DNA from: Dugong dugon
Taxonomy: Eukaryota > Chordata > Mammalia > Sirenia > Dugongidae
DNA: 64,000 nucleotides
Assembly: GCA_030035585.1 (NCBI GenBank)
Contig: CM057475.1
Span: forward strand, 2,737,501-2,801,500
Reading direction: 5' to 3'
Below, one piece after another: positions 31,776 through 44,124 of the stretch. The number at the start of each line of letters is the position of its first letter. The first letter of the stretch is position 1. The notes beneath the pieces are model-generated. The model did no database searches. It was not told the DNA's origin and worked only from the letters and a program-made list of their open reading frames with translations. The translations under genes and the position numbers were made by a program.

Positions 31776-32745
31776 AACCCCTAATCAGGGCTTATTCAAG
31801 AGCAGGTTTTAATCTTGGGCTTTTGCTGGGTCTCCTCCCACTGTGTCCTTCCCCCTCCACCGCATCCCCTCTCCCAACCCCGGTCTGCTCAGGCCTCAAT
31901 GCTTCTGAGCCCTCCTGCTCTTCTTTCCGACATGCCTTCAATTTATAGGATTCTTCCTGCTGGCCCTGAGAGCGTGCTGGAGGATTAACAGGAGTGATGG
32001 TTTGGAACAGTAGGCCCCTTGGTGACAAGCAGAGAGGTTGAGAGGAGGGGAAATCGTGTGCTGTACATGGTGGCTGGTTTGATCCTTGGCTTTCTTCCTC
32101 TTCTCCCAGTAGCTCCCCCACAGCCCCTCAGCCACTCCCTTGGCTTTACCCTTTTCACCTATGGCTCCTCCTCAAGAGCCTTTCATAGCTCCAAATTATT
32201 GTAAAGAAATTGTATAATGAATACCTTGACTATGGTCCTATTGAACTACCTCATTCCCCAAAGGAAATCATTTGATCACAATATGAGGACATATTTACAG
32301 CTAAACGACAATGGAGTTCCAGGGAAACCAGTGTGGCTGTGTAATCACTTCCAGTGATTAAAATCCAAGCAGGAAGCAAGGAGGAAGATTAGCAAAGGGT
32401 TTGCTATAAGTGAAAGGCATGGTCTTGCCAAAAACAGAACAACCTAGTCTGCTATTTTAAAAAAGAGTTAAAAGCAGAGTGAATTTTGGTTTCTCCAGAC
32501 CCACATGCATGTGCTAGAATAGCTTGTGCATGACCTCTGCACTATCCTGTTCTCCTCACTTTGGGTTCAATGGTTCTTTAGCTGAAGCTATGAAGGCAAT
32601 AAAGAATTGCCGTCCCACTTTTTTTCCCCTGCTGGTGGAACTTCTGTCCAGGATAAGAGGGCCACTCTTTTTCTCTTTAGAATTAATTTCTTTGTATTTC
32701 TGTTGGTAGCATTATCTTTGCAGAGGCTTTGACTCCTCCTTGTAC
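31776..32745. other. Unassigned low-copy sequence
   Basis: No repeat recognised. Opposing frames at 31792-32121 have no domain signature. Confidence 0.4.
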
Positions 32746-32749
32746 TCAG

Positions 32750-33310
32750 CCAGTCTGAGAGAAACCCTGAGTCTGTCCTTTGCCCTTACATTTGCAGCCA
32801 GCCCTCCAGCTCAATGGCTGTAATCCACACTCTTAGAATCTCTTACCTGGGTAATCACAACTGGTGCTTAACACATTCCCCACCTCTGGCCTCACTCAAT
32901 TCAGTCTACTTCCCACAATGCCACTAGAATGTCCTTGCTAAACTAAGTACCCAAGGATGTCATTCTCCAGCTTTATGTCCTTCACTGACTCTCCTTTGCC
33001 TATGAAATAGTGTTTAAACTTGTGAGTGTAGAATCCAAGGACCCACCACCATCTGGTTACAAACTGCACTTCAGTTCTTGCCTTTGAGGATGTTATAATT
33101 CTTCCGTCTCCACTAAGAGGGAATCCTCCCATTTTTAAGTCCCACCTCTGATTCTGCTTCCTCAGTAAGGCGTCTCTGACCTCCTCAGATGGCCTGATTT
33201 GAGAATTGCTTATGGGCCTGCTTTAGCTCTTCCAGAAGCAGGACGTCATCAACAGCAGGTTCTGTTGTGTCTTATTAATTTTTAACTTCCCCATGGCAGC
33301 TACTACAGGG
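32750..33310 (+). mobile_element. L2 LINE, sense, worn
   Basis: 'cacaactggtgcttaacac', 'gaatgtccttgctaaac', 'aaggatgtcattctccagctttatgtcc', 'ttgcctatgaaatagtgtttaaac', 'cctcagtaaggcgtctctgacctcc' run in L2 order with many differences. Confidence 0.55.
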
Positions 33311-33514
33311 CTGTGTGTGCTTGTGTGTGTTTATGTGTGTACTTGTAGGGATAACAAAAATGATAGAGAGAATTAATTAATGCATTCTGAAAGGTTCTTG
33401 GTTATTGGAGAATAATAGTTAATAAATAACTATTTGAGGAATAGACGAAGAAGGAATGGGGATACTGAGGGAAGAATGACCGTGTGAGTGTGTGTGTATA
33501 GTTTTTTTTTTTTA

Positions 33515-34126
33515 ATTTATTCCTGCATGACACATTACCACAAACTATCACAAATTTAGCAGCATAAAACAACACCAGTTTATTATCTTAGAGTTTCTTT
33601 AGGTCAGAAGTTCAAGCACAGCATAGCTGGGTTTTCTGCTCAGGGCCTCCCAAAGCTGAAATCAAGGTGTCAACTGGGCTGTGTTCCTTTCAGGCTTATG
33701 TGGTTTTTGGCAGAATTTGGTTCTTGCTGTTGTAGGACTGAGACTCAAGTTCTCTTGGTGGCTGTTGGTCGGGGGCCACTCTCTGCTCCTAGACCTCACC
33801 CACAGTTCCTTGCCATGTGGCTCCTTCCATAGGCCCTCTCACACGTCAAATCTCTTTTGCAGGAAGGGCCTAGTCCCTTTTCAGAGCTCACCTGATTAGG
33901 ACAGGCCCACCAAGGACAATCTCCCTTTTGATTGACTCAGGGTTGACTGATTTGGGATCTTAATTATACTTGTAAAATCTCTTCTGCTATATGAAGTAAC
34001 ATATTCACACGAGTGACATTTTATCATATTCGCATGTCTCACCCACACTCAAGGGGAGAGGATTATATAGGTTATGTATAGCAAGGGGTGGGAATCTTGT
34101 GGGGCATCTTAGAACTCTGCCTACCA
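33515..34126 (-). mobile_element. Ancient LTR (ERVL-type), probably antisense
   Basis: 'acattaccacaaactatcacaaatttagcagcataaaacaacaccagtttattatctta' to 'cccacactcaaggggagaggatt' and 'gggcatcttagaactctgcctaccata' is a common mammalian LTR-like repeat about 610 bp long. The orientation is inferred from the reversed polyadenylation-region wording and the family name is not certain. Confidence 0.55.

Positions 34127-34128
<2 letters not shown>

Positions 34129-34187
<59 letters not shown>
34129..34187 (+). repeat. (GT)n microsatellite, about 29 units
   Basis: An uninterrupted GT run directly abuts the right end of the LTR-like repeat. It is likely polymorphic in length. Confidence 0.98.
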
Positions 34188-34189
<2 letters not shown>

Positions 34190-35661
34190 GGTATTGATTC
34201 TCTAGGCTCAGCTTTTAAAAATTTGAAGAAATTGATTCTGTCTCATCTGGTTATTCTAGATAAATTGAAAGGATCTCAACATACTTTTCTACAATCCAGC
34301 AACTATTTCCAAAAGAAAACTAATACCAACTCACACTTGCTCTTCCATTTATAATATAGGGAAAGTTTCCTATTAAGTTTAATGATAATTGATTTGAGGA
34401 AAGGAATCTATTGTGTTGATAAAATTATATTAATCTGAGAAATGTTTTGAATTATTTTGAATTTAAGCATCTAGAAACAAATATGCACAAGAAAACTTCA
34501 TGCTCATTCTGCGTATGGGATAAATATGTTCCATCATTTCATTGATCTATTGTTATTGAGTTAAAGCACATCTTTTAGAATGTGGATCTTATTATATGTC
34601 TTATTCTAAAACAAAAAGAGATCTATGTTTCTACATAAAAAAATACAGCTTTAGGCCAGGTGGAAGGTCCCTCCTTGCCAGCCTGACCTGGTGCTTTATG
34701 ATCTCCCAGATAGGGTACCGATCATCCCTGCAGGCTGTGGCCACATTGTGACCAAGCTGCTGGGGCCTCCTCGCTGACCTGACTGAGCTGAACACTGAAG
34801 TGACTGACTATCTCTCTTGGGGAGAACTACAATGTGCTCAATTTTCAGTGCTCTCAGGAGGCTGCCCCACTTTGCTAATCTGCCCTTTCTGCCTTCATCA
34901 CATTCGTTTCTCCTGTCAAAAGAATTTCTCCAATGCCTGAAAATCCCTGATTTCCCATCTATTGCACATAGCTGTCATTATCTGAGAGGTTTTAATGTTC
35001 ACATGAGATGTGATAAAATTTGATTTTAATTGTGTTGGCCTTCTAGAAGTGACCTCATCTGTATTCATCAGCACTCAATTCAAACTAGCTTCCTTCAAGG
35101 GCTCCAAAGACTCAAGCAAGGTCATCACTTCCTCCCCTTCCTTCCCTCCATTCCTTCCCACTTCTTTGCTCTACTTCTCTGTTTGTGTTGGCTTCACTTC
35201 TCCCTGAAGTGGGAGAATGGTAGAGCGTAGCCGCAGGTGGCGCTCAGCTTACATTATCCGAGTTAGAAAATCTAGAGCAAACAGAGAGCTTCCCTCTTCC
35301 AGCTTCCCAATGTAAGACCTCAGGGCAGGATATTATTGGCCAGGCTTGTCCATGTGCTCTCTCCAGTCCATGATCACTGTGCCTAGAGGAACGGAGTCCC
35401 AGTTATATGCTCCTCACTGTGACCAGGAGGTGTGCCATTGTGGAAGGCAGCCACATCAGAGGTACATGAGAGGTAAGGACACTTCCTCAAGGTTCTGCAG
35501 GTGTCATCACCAGGAGAAAGGAGTAGAGATATGGACAGAGAAAAACAACAAATGTGCACCAAGGTATCTATATCCTACAAAAGCTACTTTATTTCCCAAC
35601 ACCTTGGTATTCAAATTTTTTAATGAAAGTTTTGTAAAATTACTGACTTTAAAATGAGGTC
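34188..35661. other. Unassigned low-copy sequence
   Basis: About 1.5 kb, AT-rich at first. It has a near match to the CTCF core (GCCGCAGGTGGCGC, 35230-35243, 12 of 14 positions). No repeat or exon is recognised. The 103-codon frame at 35346-35657 has no domain signature. Confidence 0.4.
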
Positions 35662-35690
35662 CATTGGAATTCTGGGAAGATGGTGGTGTA
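35662..35690 (+). promoter_or_regulatory. L1 5' terminus with YY1-like site
   Basis: 'gaagatggtgg' (around 35677-35687) corresponds to the conserved AAGATGG YY1 core near the start of mammalian L1s, which sets the transcription start. Its presence supports a full-length 5' end. Confidence 0.55.
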
Positions 35691-35857
35691 AACAAACCAT
35701 CGTTCGACTCTCTCCCACACATACAACAAGGAAACTGCCGCTTGGCTTTGAGGGACTCTTAATCAGGGAGCAGAGGAAAGCAGCGGGGTACTGCAGATAG
35801 GCAAGAATCAACAAATCAAAGAGTCACACTTGGTAGGAAAATCACTTCTCCCATTGT

Positions 35858-37230
35858 CTCTGCCCCTCAGCCATCTGGGTTGCTGGCTGCTGTGAACTGG
35901 GGTAGTGGTCCCAGTAAAAGAGCTTGCCTTCCCTAACCACCATAGCCCCTGCCTGTACAAAGAGACAAGACCTCAAGCTTCTGCCCTAAAATCAACAAGG
36001 CAGACCTCTCCAGGGGTCCTTTTGGAGGGTGCCAACACCTTCCCCACCCAGATACTGTCAGTTGCAAACCTACTGTGAATTGCTACAGAAGGCCGGTGCA
36101 GTGGAGTCTGCTCTCATAGTCAACATTCTACCTGCCTCCCTGAGCACCCCATAGCTCAGGCCTCTGAAATCAATGGCACAGACCTCCTGGGGAGTCAGTT
36201 CTGGTCAGCCTGCTCCCCCTTTCATTCAGTGCTGAAGAATGCTGACTGAGGCTGCTGCGTGCTGAGAAGCAGGAATCTTAGTGGAGGCTACACCGGCAGC
36301 TAACATACTACAGGGAGGGCTCTGATAACAACAAGGCAGACCTCCCTGAAGGTCCATTTGGAGCATGACAGCCCCTCCCACACCCAGACACTGTCACCTG
36401 CAAGCCTTCTGTAAGTTGCTACAGAAACACCCTGCAGTACAATCTGCTCCCATAGACAGCACTCTGCCTGCTTGCCTGCACACGCCATAGGTCTGCCCCC
36501 GAAACCAACAGGACAAACCTCCATGGGGGTTAATTAAGGTTATTCTGCCCCCACTTCCAGTTGGTGCTGAGGACTGCTGACTGGGGCTGCTGTGTGTTAA
36601 GAAGCAGGGGTCTTGAGTGGAGGCTGCACTCACAGCCAACAATCTACTGGCGGGACTCTGACAGCAGCAAGGCAGACCTCCATGGGGATCTGACCAGAGT
36701 GTGACACCTGCTACCCCACCTGCTAAGTGTTGGTTGCCAGGCTGTTGCAAAGTGCTACAGAAGACCCCTACAGTGGAGTATGCTCACGTAGTCAGCACTC
36801 TACCTGCTCCCCGTGCACCCCAGAGCTCACGCCTCTGAAACCAACAGGACAGACCTCCCTTGGGATCAGTTTGGATCTGTCTGCTTCTCTTACAGTTGGT
36901 GCTGAGGACTGCTGACTGAGGCTGCTGTGTGCGAGGAAGCAGGCGTTTTAAGTGGAAGCTACACCTACAGCTCTGATAGCAACAAGGGGAGGGCTCTGTC
37001 CCTCCACCAGTAACTGTCATCTGTTGGACTGATACTAACTCCTACTGAAGATTCCCTACAGTGGAGGCTGGAGATGGGTCACCTAAGTGGACACTGCTCC
37101 CCCAGCCACCACAGAGCCACTGTGGCTCTGAAACCAACGAGACAGATCTCTTGGAGGTCCTTCTGGGGAGTGCCAGCCCCTTCTTCTCCTGAAATGGAGG
37201 AAATTCTGCCTGTGCTTCCCCTGAATGCCA
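35858..37230 (+). repeat. Tandem 5'UTR monomers of the L1, about 336 bp each
   Basis: The motif 'caaggcagacct' and its degenerate form recur at 35996, 36332, 36668 and 36983, giving spacings of 336, 336 and 315 bp. Each unit repeats in order: 'gctacagaa', a 'gtggagt' or equivalent, 'actctacctgc', 'cctctgaaaccaacagga', 'ttggtgctgaggactgctgact', 'ggctgctgtgtg', 'gaagcagg', 'gtggaggcta'. A partial unit precedes the first. Each unit also holds a weak internal half-repeat ('cagacctcc' about 175 bp apart). By analogy with other L1s, such monomers carry promoter activity; that function is inferred. Confidence 0.85.
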
Positions 37231-37695
37231 GCTCAGATATAAGCATCCCCCACAGAGCAGGGAAGGAAGCCTCAGGGAAAGACAGACGGCAACACCAAGT
37301 GCCAAAGGGGACTTGCTGGGTGTGGGTTTTCTGACTAAAATGTGTTTGCAGAAACAGAGAAGGGAGGTAATAACTAGAGAAAGGGGACTGAACACCCCAT
37401 GAACAGAATGATTAGTAAATGATATCTTGCCTGAGTGGCAGTGCCCGCTGGGGGACAGAATGACCGCAGCATGTTCTCTGGTATGTTTGGGAGGGATTGA
37501 AAGTGGAAAAATGAGATCTGGAATTTTTGAATCCCAATTAAACCAGGGAGGCAGAAGGAGCTATCACAGAGAGGGAGAGGAAATGGTAAGCAAAGACCCA
37601 AACTCTGCCCACCTAAGTTTCTTACAGAAAGTAGTGAAGGCAAAAACACCAAATACTGGGGAAAACTGAGGAAGTTAACACTCTTGAAAATTACA

Positions 37696-38670
37696 ATGCC
37701 TCAACAAAAAAATCACAAGACACACAATGAACAGAGAAACAATGGCCTATCCAAATGAACATGACAAAAGGGGTGAAAGTGCATCTAGGGATGACCAAAT
37801 AATGAAAAAATGGAAGAATATATAATACAACAATATTAAACATAATTAAAGTACTAAAGGGAAATGTAGACTAGAGCTAAAAGGAAAAAGGAAAACAAAG
37901 CAAGAACAAAATGAAGATCTCAAAAAAAAAAAAAAAAGATATTGTAACTGAAACGGAAAACAACTGAAATGAGAAACACAATAGAAATAATTATCAACAG
38001 ATTTAATCAGGTGAAGAAAGGATCATTGAATTAGAGGCTAAAAGTTAAAATTACAAACACTGAAGAGCAACAAGAATGGAGGCTCAAGAAAGCAGAGCAC
38101 AGTTTAATGGAATTATGGAACAACATCATGAGGCCTAATATATGCTTCATGGGAATTCCAGAAGGAGATGAGAGAAAGGGACAAGAGAATATTTGAAGAA
38201 ATAATGACAGAAAATTTCCCCAGTGTACATGAATTTACAAATCTAAGAAGCTCAAAGAACCCTAAGCAGGATAAACCCAAAGACATTTACACCAAGACAC
38301 ATCATATTTACGCTCTCAGAAATTAAACATAAAAAGAGACTCCTGAAAGCAGTGAGAGAGAAGCAAACAGTCACATACAGAGGATCCCCAATAAGATAAA
38401 GTGCAGATTTTTCCTCAGAAATATTGGACGCCAGAAGGTAATGAAATGATATATTTAAAGTGCCAAAAGGGGGAAACACAAACAAACAAACAAAAAAACA
38501 ACCTGTCAACCAAGAATACTATACCCAGCTAAACTATCTTTCAAGAATAAGGGCAAAATTAAAATATTCCCAGACAAACAGAAACTGAAAGTGTTCATAT
38601 CCACCAGACTGGCCTTACAAAAAATACTAATTGGAGTTCTGAAGATGGAAGGGAAAAGACATTAGAAAGT
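37696..38670 (+). pseudogene. L1 ORF1 pseudogene (RNA-binding chaperone)
   Basis: The sequence follows the older L1 ORF1: 'ggaattccagaaggagatgag', 'agaaaatttccccagtgtacatg', 'acaccaagacacatcatatttac', 'agaaatattggacgccagaagg', 'ccaagaatactatacccagctaaactatc'. Stops and frameshifts occur throughout, and an A-run at 37921-37936 may be expanded. The protein family forms trimers that coat L1 RNA. No usable frame remains here. Confidence 0.75.
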
Positions 38671-39137
38671 AATTCAAAGCTAAACATAGAAAGAAAGATC
38701 CCTAATAAAGGGAAATCCATGAACAAGTATAAGGGCTAGTAATAAAGCATTCATGCTTGATAATTCTAAATGTTTTGTCCTTCATGTTTTTTAATAGCAA
38801 ATATATAAAAAGCAAGGATAAAATAATGTTACAGGGCATATGAAATATAAAAATGTAATTAGTGATAACAACAACAAAAGGGAGGGGAGAGGAATGGTAT
38901 AGATATAGAAGTTCTTGTATGTTACTGAAGTTAAGTACCCACTTACCCTCAAATTTTATAAATACAAACTCTTAAATGTAATATTCATGGTAACCATTAA
39001 GAAAATATATAAAAAATACACGAAAGGAAAGGAGAAGGGAATCAAAAAGGCTCACTACAATAAACCAACAAAACATAAAAATAAGCAGTACTAAAGGACA
39101 AAGACAGACTTATGACACACAAAAAACAAATAATAAA

Positions 39138-42100
39138 ATGGCCAAAGTAAGTCACTTCTTATCAGTAATTACAGTCAATGTAAATGGACTAAATACTCCA
39201 ATCAAAAGCAGAGAGTGCCAGAATGGATTAAAAAAACATGATCCAACTATCTGCTGTTTACAAGAGACACACCTTAAAACCCAAGGACACAAATAGGTTG
39301 AAAGTGAAAGGATAGAAAAAAAAATTCCATGCAAATAATAACCAAAAGAGAGCTGGGGTGGCAATCTTAATATCAGACAAAGTAGATTTTAAGACAAAAT
39401 CTGTCAGAGAGATAAAGATGGACATTATATAGTGAGGAAAGGGTCAATTAATCAAGAAGATTTAACAATCATAAATATACATACACTCAACTTCAGGGCA
39501 CATAAATATATAAAGCAAACACTGACAGGATTGAAGGGCAAAATAGATATTACTACAATAATAGTTGAAGACTTTAATGCATCACTATCAATATTGGACA
39601 GAACATCTAGAAAGAAGATCAGCAGAGGATTTGAATGACTGTAAACCAACTAGACATAATAGGCATATACAGAACACTTCACCCCGTAACAGCACAATAC
39701 TTATTCTACTCCAGTGCACATGTATCATTCTCCAGGATAGACCACATTTAAGGTCACAAAGCAAGTCTTGATAAATTTAAAAAGATTGAAATCATACAGA
39801 GTAGGGCAAAGAAGTGACCACAACAGAGTGAAGCTAGAAATCAATAACAGAAAAAAAGACCCAGAAAATACACAAACGTATGGAAATTAAACAACACACT
39901 ATTACCTACCAGTGGGTCAAAGAAGAAATCAAAAGAGAAATCACAAATTTTGGTTCTTTGGAAAGATCAATAAAATTGACAAACCTTTAGCTAGACTGAC
40001 AAACCTTTAGCTAGATTGACAAAGAAAAGAAAAGCTCTAAATAACCAAAATAAAAAAAAAAAAAAAAAGAGGAGACTTTACAACTGACCCAATAAAAATA
40101 AAGAGAACTACAACAGAATAATATGAACAACTGTATGACAAAAAACTGGATAACCTAGATGAAGAGGATAGATTCTTAGAATCGTACAACCTACCCAAAC
40201 TGACTCAAGAGGAAACAGAAAGTCTCAACAGACCCGTAGCAAGTAAAGAGATCAAATCAGTGATCAAAACCTTCCAATGAAAAAAAAGTCCTGGACCAGA
40301 TGGCTACATCAGGGAATTCTATCAAATATTTAGAGAAGAATTAACACCAATACTGTTTAAACTCTTCCAAAAGATTGAGAAAGAAGGAATACCTCCTAAT
40401 TCATTCTATGGGGCAGACATAACCCTGATACCCAAACCAGACAAAGACACCCCAAGAAAAGAAAACTACAGGCCAATACTGCTTATGAATATAGATCTAA
40501 AAATCCTCAACAAAATACTAGAGAACAGAATCCAACAGCATATTAAAAGAGTCATACACCACAACCAAGTGGGATTTATTCCAGAATGCAGGGATGGTTC
40601 AACATTAGAAAATCAATCAATGTAATACACCACATCAACAGAACAAAGGAAAAGAACCACATAATTATCTCTATGGATGCAGAAAAAGCACTTGATAAAA
40701 TACAACACCTTTTCTTGATGAAAACCCTAAAGAAGATTGGAATAGAAGGAAACCTTCTCAATATCATTCAGGGCATTTATGAAAATCCAACAGCCAACAT
40801 TATACTTAATGGAAAAATATTGAGAGCTTTCCCTTTGAAACTAGGAACAAGACAAAAATGCCCAGTCTCACCACTTCTACTCAATATTGTATTAGTACCA
40901 GCCAGAGCAATAAGACAAGAAAAGGAAATAAAAGGTATCCAGGTTGGAAAAGAAGAAGTAAAATTATCTCTATTCATGGATGATATGATCCTACATGTAG
41001 AAAATCCAAAAGAGTCCACAAGAAAACTTTTAGAGCTAGTAGAAGAATTTAGCAAAGTTACAGGGTACAAGGTAAACAAACAAAAATCAGCTGGGTTTCT
41101 ATACACCAGCAATGAGAAATCTGAAAGGGAAATTAGGGAAAGAATTCCATTACAACAGCAACTAAGAGAATAAAATATCTAGGTATAAATCTCACCACGG
41201 ACGTGAAGGACTTACACAATGAAAACTATAAAACGTTACTGAAAGAGATTAAAGAAGACTTAAATAAATGGAAAGATGTTCCATGTTCATGGATTGGAAG
41301 ACTTAACATTGTTAAGATTTCAATACTACCCAAAGTGATCTATAGATTCAATGCAATCCTGATTAAAATTCCAGCAGCCTTCTTTATGGAAATAGAAAAA
41401 CCAATCCTCAACTTTATATAGAATTACACGAGGCCCTGAATAGCTAAAACAAATTTGAAAGACAAGAGCAAAGTAGGAAGAGTCACACTTCCTGATTTTA
41501 AAACATACTGTACAGTTACAGTAATCAAAATAGCCTGGTACTGGTTTAACAATAGATCAATAGAATAGAATTGAGATTCCAGAAATAATCCCACACGTCT
41601 ATGGTCAACTGATTTTTCACAAGGGTGCTAAGTCCTTTTGATGGGGAAAGAAGCATCTCTTCAATAAATGGTGTTTGGAAAATTTGATTTCCATATGCAA
41701 AAAAATGACGCAGGATCCATGCCTCACACCACACATGAAAACAAATTCAAAATGGATTAAGGACTTCAATGTGAAAACTAAAACATAAAATTCTTAGAAG
41801 AACAAGCGGAGACAATGCTGTCAGGCCTAGCTTTCAACAATGGGTCATCTAATATAATAACAAAAGCACAAACAGCAAAAGATAAAATAAATAAATTGGA
41901 CCTCATAAAAATTAAAAACTTTTGTTCATCAAAAATCTTTACAAAAAAAGTGAAAAGACAGGCTACCAACTGGGGTAATATCTTTGGAAACCATATATCT
42001 GACAAGAATCTAATAACCAAAATATATATAAAACTTCAACAACTTAATAATAAAAAGACAAATAACCCAATCATAACATGGGCAAAGGACTTGAATAGAC

Positions 42101-42813
42101 ATTTCACCAAAGAGGGCTTTCAAATGGCTACCAAACACATGAAAAGATGCTCAGCATCATTAGCCGTTAGAGAGATGCAAATTGAAACTACAGTGAGATA
42201 CCATTTCACTCCCACTAGGATGGCTAAGATTTTAAAAATAAAACAAAACAGAAAATAACAAACATTGACGAGGTGGGAATGCAAAATGATACAGCTGTTG
42301 TGGAAAACAGTGCGGCAGTTCCTGAAAAAACTAACAATAGAACTACCATAATCCACTGCTGTCAAGTTGATTCCAACCCACAGCGATCGAATAGGACAGA
42401 ATAGAACTGGCTGTAATCTTTAGCCACATCTTTCTTCCGAAGAGTGGCTGGTGGGTTTGAACAGCCAACCTTTCAGTTAGCAGCCGAGCGCTTAACCACT
42501 GTGCCGCCGGGGCTCCACTCCTAGGTATGTATACCTGAAAGACTTAAAAGCAGAGGCTCAAAAAGAGACTTGTACACGAATGTTCACTGCAGCACTATTC
42601 ACAATAGCCAAAATGTGGAAACAACCTAAATGCCTATCAACAGATGAATGGATAAACAAAATGTGGTACATATATACAGTGGAATGCTACTCAACCAGTG
42701 GGAGGAATGAAGTTTTAATACATGTTGCAGTATGGATGGAGCTTGAAGACATTATGCTGAGCCAGATAAGCCAATCACAAAAGGACAAATACTGTATATC
42801 CTCACTTACATAA
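39138..42813 (+). pseudogene. L1 ORF2 pseudogene (endonuclease / reverse transcriptase)
   Basis: The start codon leads into 'ITVNVNGLNTPIK', the endonuclease N-terminus. VEDFN near 39570 is the xGDFN motif with Gly changed to Glu. The longest frame (40586-41173, 195 codons) carries '[20 protein letters not shown]' (RT motif A region) and FMDD near 40975-40986, where L1s normally have FADD. Later frames at 41203-41421, 41815-42258 and 42580-42813 hold the thumb and C-terminal cysteine-containing region. It is split by stops, a deletion near 39945, a 20-bp tandem duplication at 39979-40020 and an antisense SINE. It is not functional. Confidence 0.9.
42350..42518 (-). mobile_element. AfroSINE inside L1 ORF2, antisense
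   Basis: 'tgctgtcaagttgattccaacccacagcgatcg' to 'cttaaccactgtgccgccggggctcc'. The L1 resumes with 'actcctaggtatg'. A short tccact duplication is possible. This SINE is younger than the L1. Confidence 0.88.
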
Positions 42814-43043
42814 AAAGACCAGAAAAAGCAACTGCATAGAGACCAAAGTTTAGTAGTGGTTACCAAGGGCGGGAGGGCAGAGGAAAAGGAGGGTTAACGG
42901 TGATGGAAAAACCTCATTGATGAAGGGTAGGGTTGCACAGCTGGTTATTGTAATTGCTGTCAATAAGTTGTACACCTGTAAAAAGATAAATTGGCAAAAG
43001 TTGTGTGACATATATATTTACAACAATGACAAAACAAAAACAA

Positions 43044-44112
43044 GAGATAGCTGTTGAGACTGCTTATGTACAACCAAATACCTCATGGGATTTGGTTCAC
43101 GCATTTGGAGGTTTAGGGTCATGAATTCATGGGACATCCCAATTAATTGGCCTAATAATGTGTCTAGTGCTTCTGTTCTACCTCCTAGTTCATTGTGTAT
43201 TGCCTGGGGTCTTAAAAGCTTCCAAGGCACAATAATTGATCTCTGTTTATGTGGAGGAACAGAGGAAGAAGGAGAGTCAGGAATAGGAGTAGGATATGGA
43301 ATGTGTGGCTAATTACCTCCATGAACAACTTCCTCTGCCATGAGATCCATAGAGTTTTCATTGGCTGATTTTTGGAAGTAGATTTCCAGGCCTTTCTTCA
43401 TAGTCTGCCTTAGTCTTGAAGCTCCACTGAAACCTGTTCAACATCATAACAACACTCAAGCATCCGTTGACAGATGGGTGGTGGCTTCACATGAAGTGCA
43501 TTGGCTGGGAATCAAACCTGGGTCTTCCTCATGGAAGGTGAGAGGAGGATGAATGTGGAATAAGAATAGGATGGACTGTGTGGCTAATTGCTTCCATAAA
43601 CAACTACCTCCTTTGCCATGAGACCAGAAGAACTGGATGGTGCCTGGCTACCATTACTGAACATTTTGATCAAAGATTCCATAGAAGAATCCTGACCAAA
43701 AGGGGCAAAATACAGAACAGAATTTCAAATTCTCATGGACTCTAGACTTTCTGGAGCCATGGAGGGTGAATGAACCCCTGAAACTGTTGCCCTGAGATAA
43801 TCTTTAAACCTTAAACCAAAAATGTCCGTTGAAGTCTTCTTAAAACCTAATAGTTTACCTTAATTAGTAAAAAAGTTCTACCTTGAGCACTAAGTGCTTT
43901 TAAGAACTATCTATACAGGATCAAATTGACAACATCAACCCCCTTAGGGGGCAGTGAGTTTATGTTAGTTGAGGAACAACTCAGAAAAGGAGGGTGAGAA
44001 TGGTTGCACAACTCAAAGACTGCAATCAGTATCACTAAATTTTACAAGTAGAAATGGTTGAATTTGGTGTATGCATTGCTGTGTATATTCTCAACAACAA
44101 CAAAATAGATAA
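43044..44112 (+). mobile_element. L1-tail-like repeat (T1), long form, with SINE insertion
   Basis: 43044-43348 is an upstream unit ('caaatacctcatgggatttggttcacgcatttggagg', 'cccaattaattggcctaataatgtg'). 43551-44112 is the usual T1 unit ending 'gcattgctgtgtatattctcaacaacaacaaaataga'. Between them sits an antisense tRNA-Gly SINE. A ~75-bp segment ('ggaataggagtaggatatgg...tggctaatt...cctcc') occurs on both sides of that SINE. Confidence 0.7.
43349..43552 (-). mobile_element. tRNA-Gly-headed SINE, antisense, truncated
   Basis: 'ttggaagtagatttccaggcctttcttcatagtctgccttagtcttgaagctcc' to 'attggctgggaatcaaacctgggtc' then 'catggaaggtgag'. The head is truncated in the middle of the tRNA-like part, so its A-box is missing. 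Confidence 0.8.
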
Positions 44113-44124
44113 AATTCAGAAAAA

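Larger units (their letters stand above)
35662..43038 (+). mobile_element. L1 LINE, nearly full length (about 7.4 kb), sense
   Basis: It opens with 'gggaagatggtggtgtaaac', matching the YY1-type L1 5' terminus, so the 5' end seems preserved. Then follow a 5'UTR with tandem monomers (35858-37230), an ORF1-like region (37696-38670), an inter-ORF segment, ORF2 (39138-42813), a G-rich 3'UTR and an A-rich end ('ttacaacaatgacaaaacaaaaacaa'). An antisense AfroSINE interrupts ORF2 at 42350-42518. An internal deletion of a few hundred bases near 39945 joins 'agagaaatcacaaa' to 'ttttggttctttggaaag'. It is inactive. Confidence 0.9.

Noticed and set aside
34133-34354. Frame beginning with alternating Cys-Val repeats
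   Set aside because: It is the translation of the (GT)n microsatellite.
39979-40020. Possible VNTR
   Set aside because: Only two copies of a 20-bp unit, inside L1 ORF2 and next to a deletion. It is a single small duplication.
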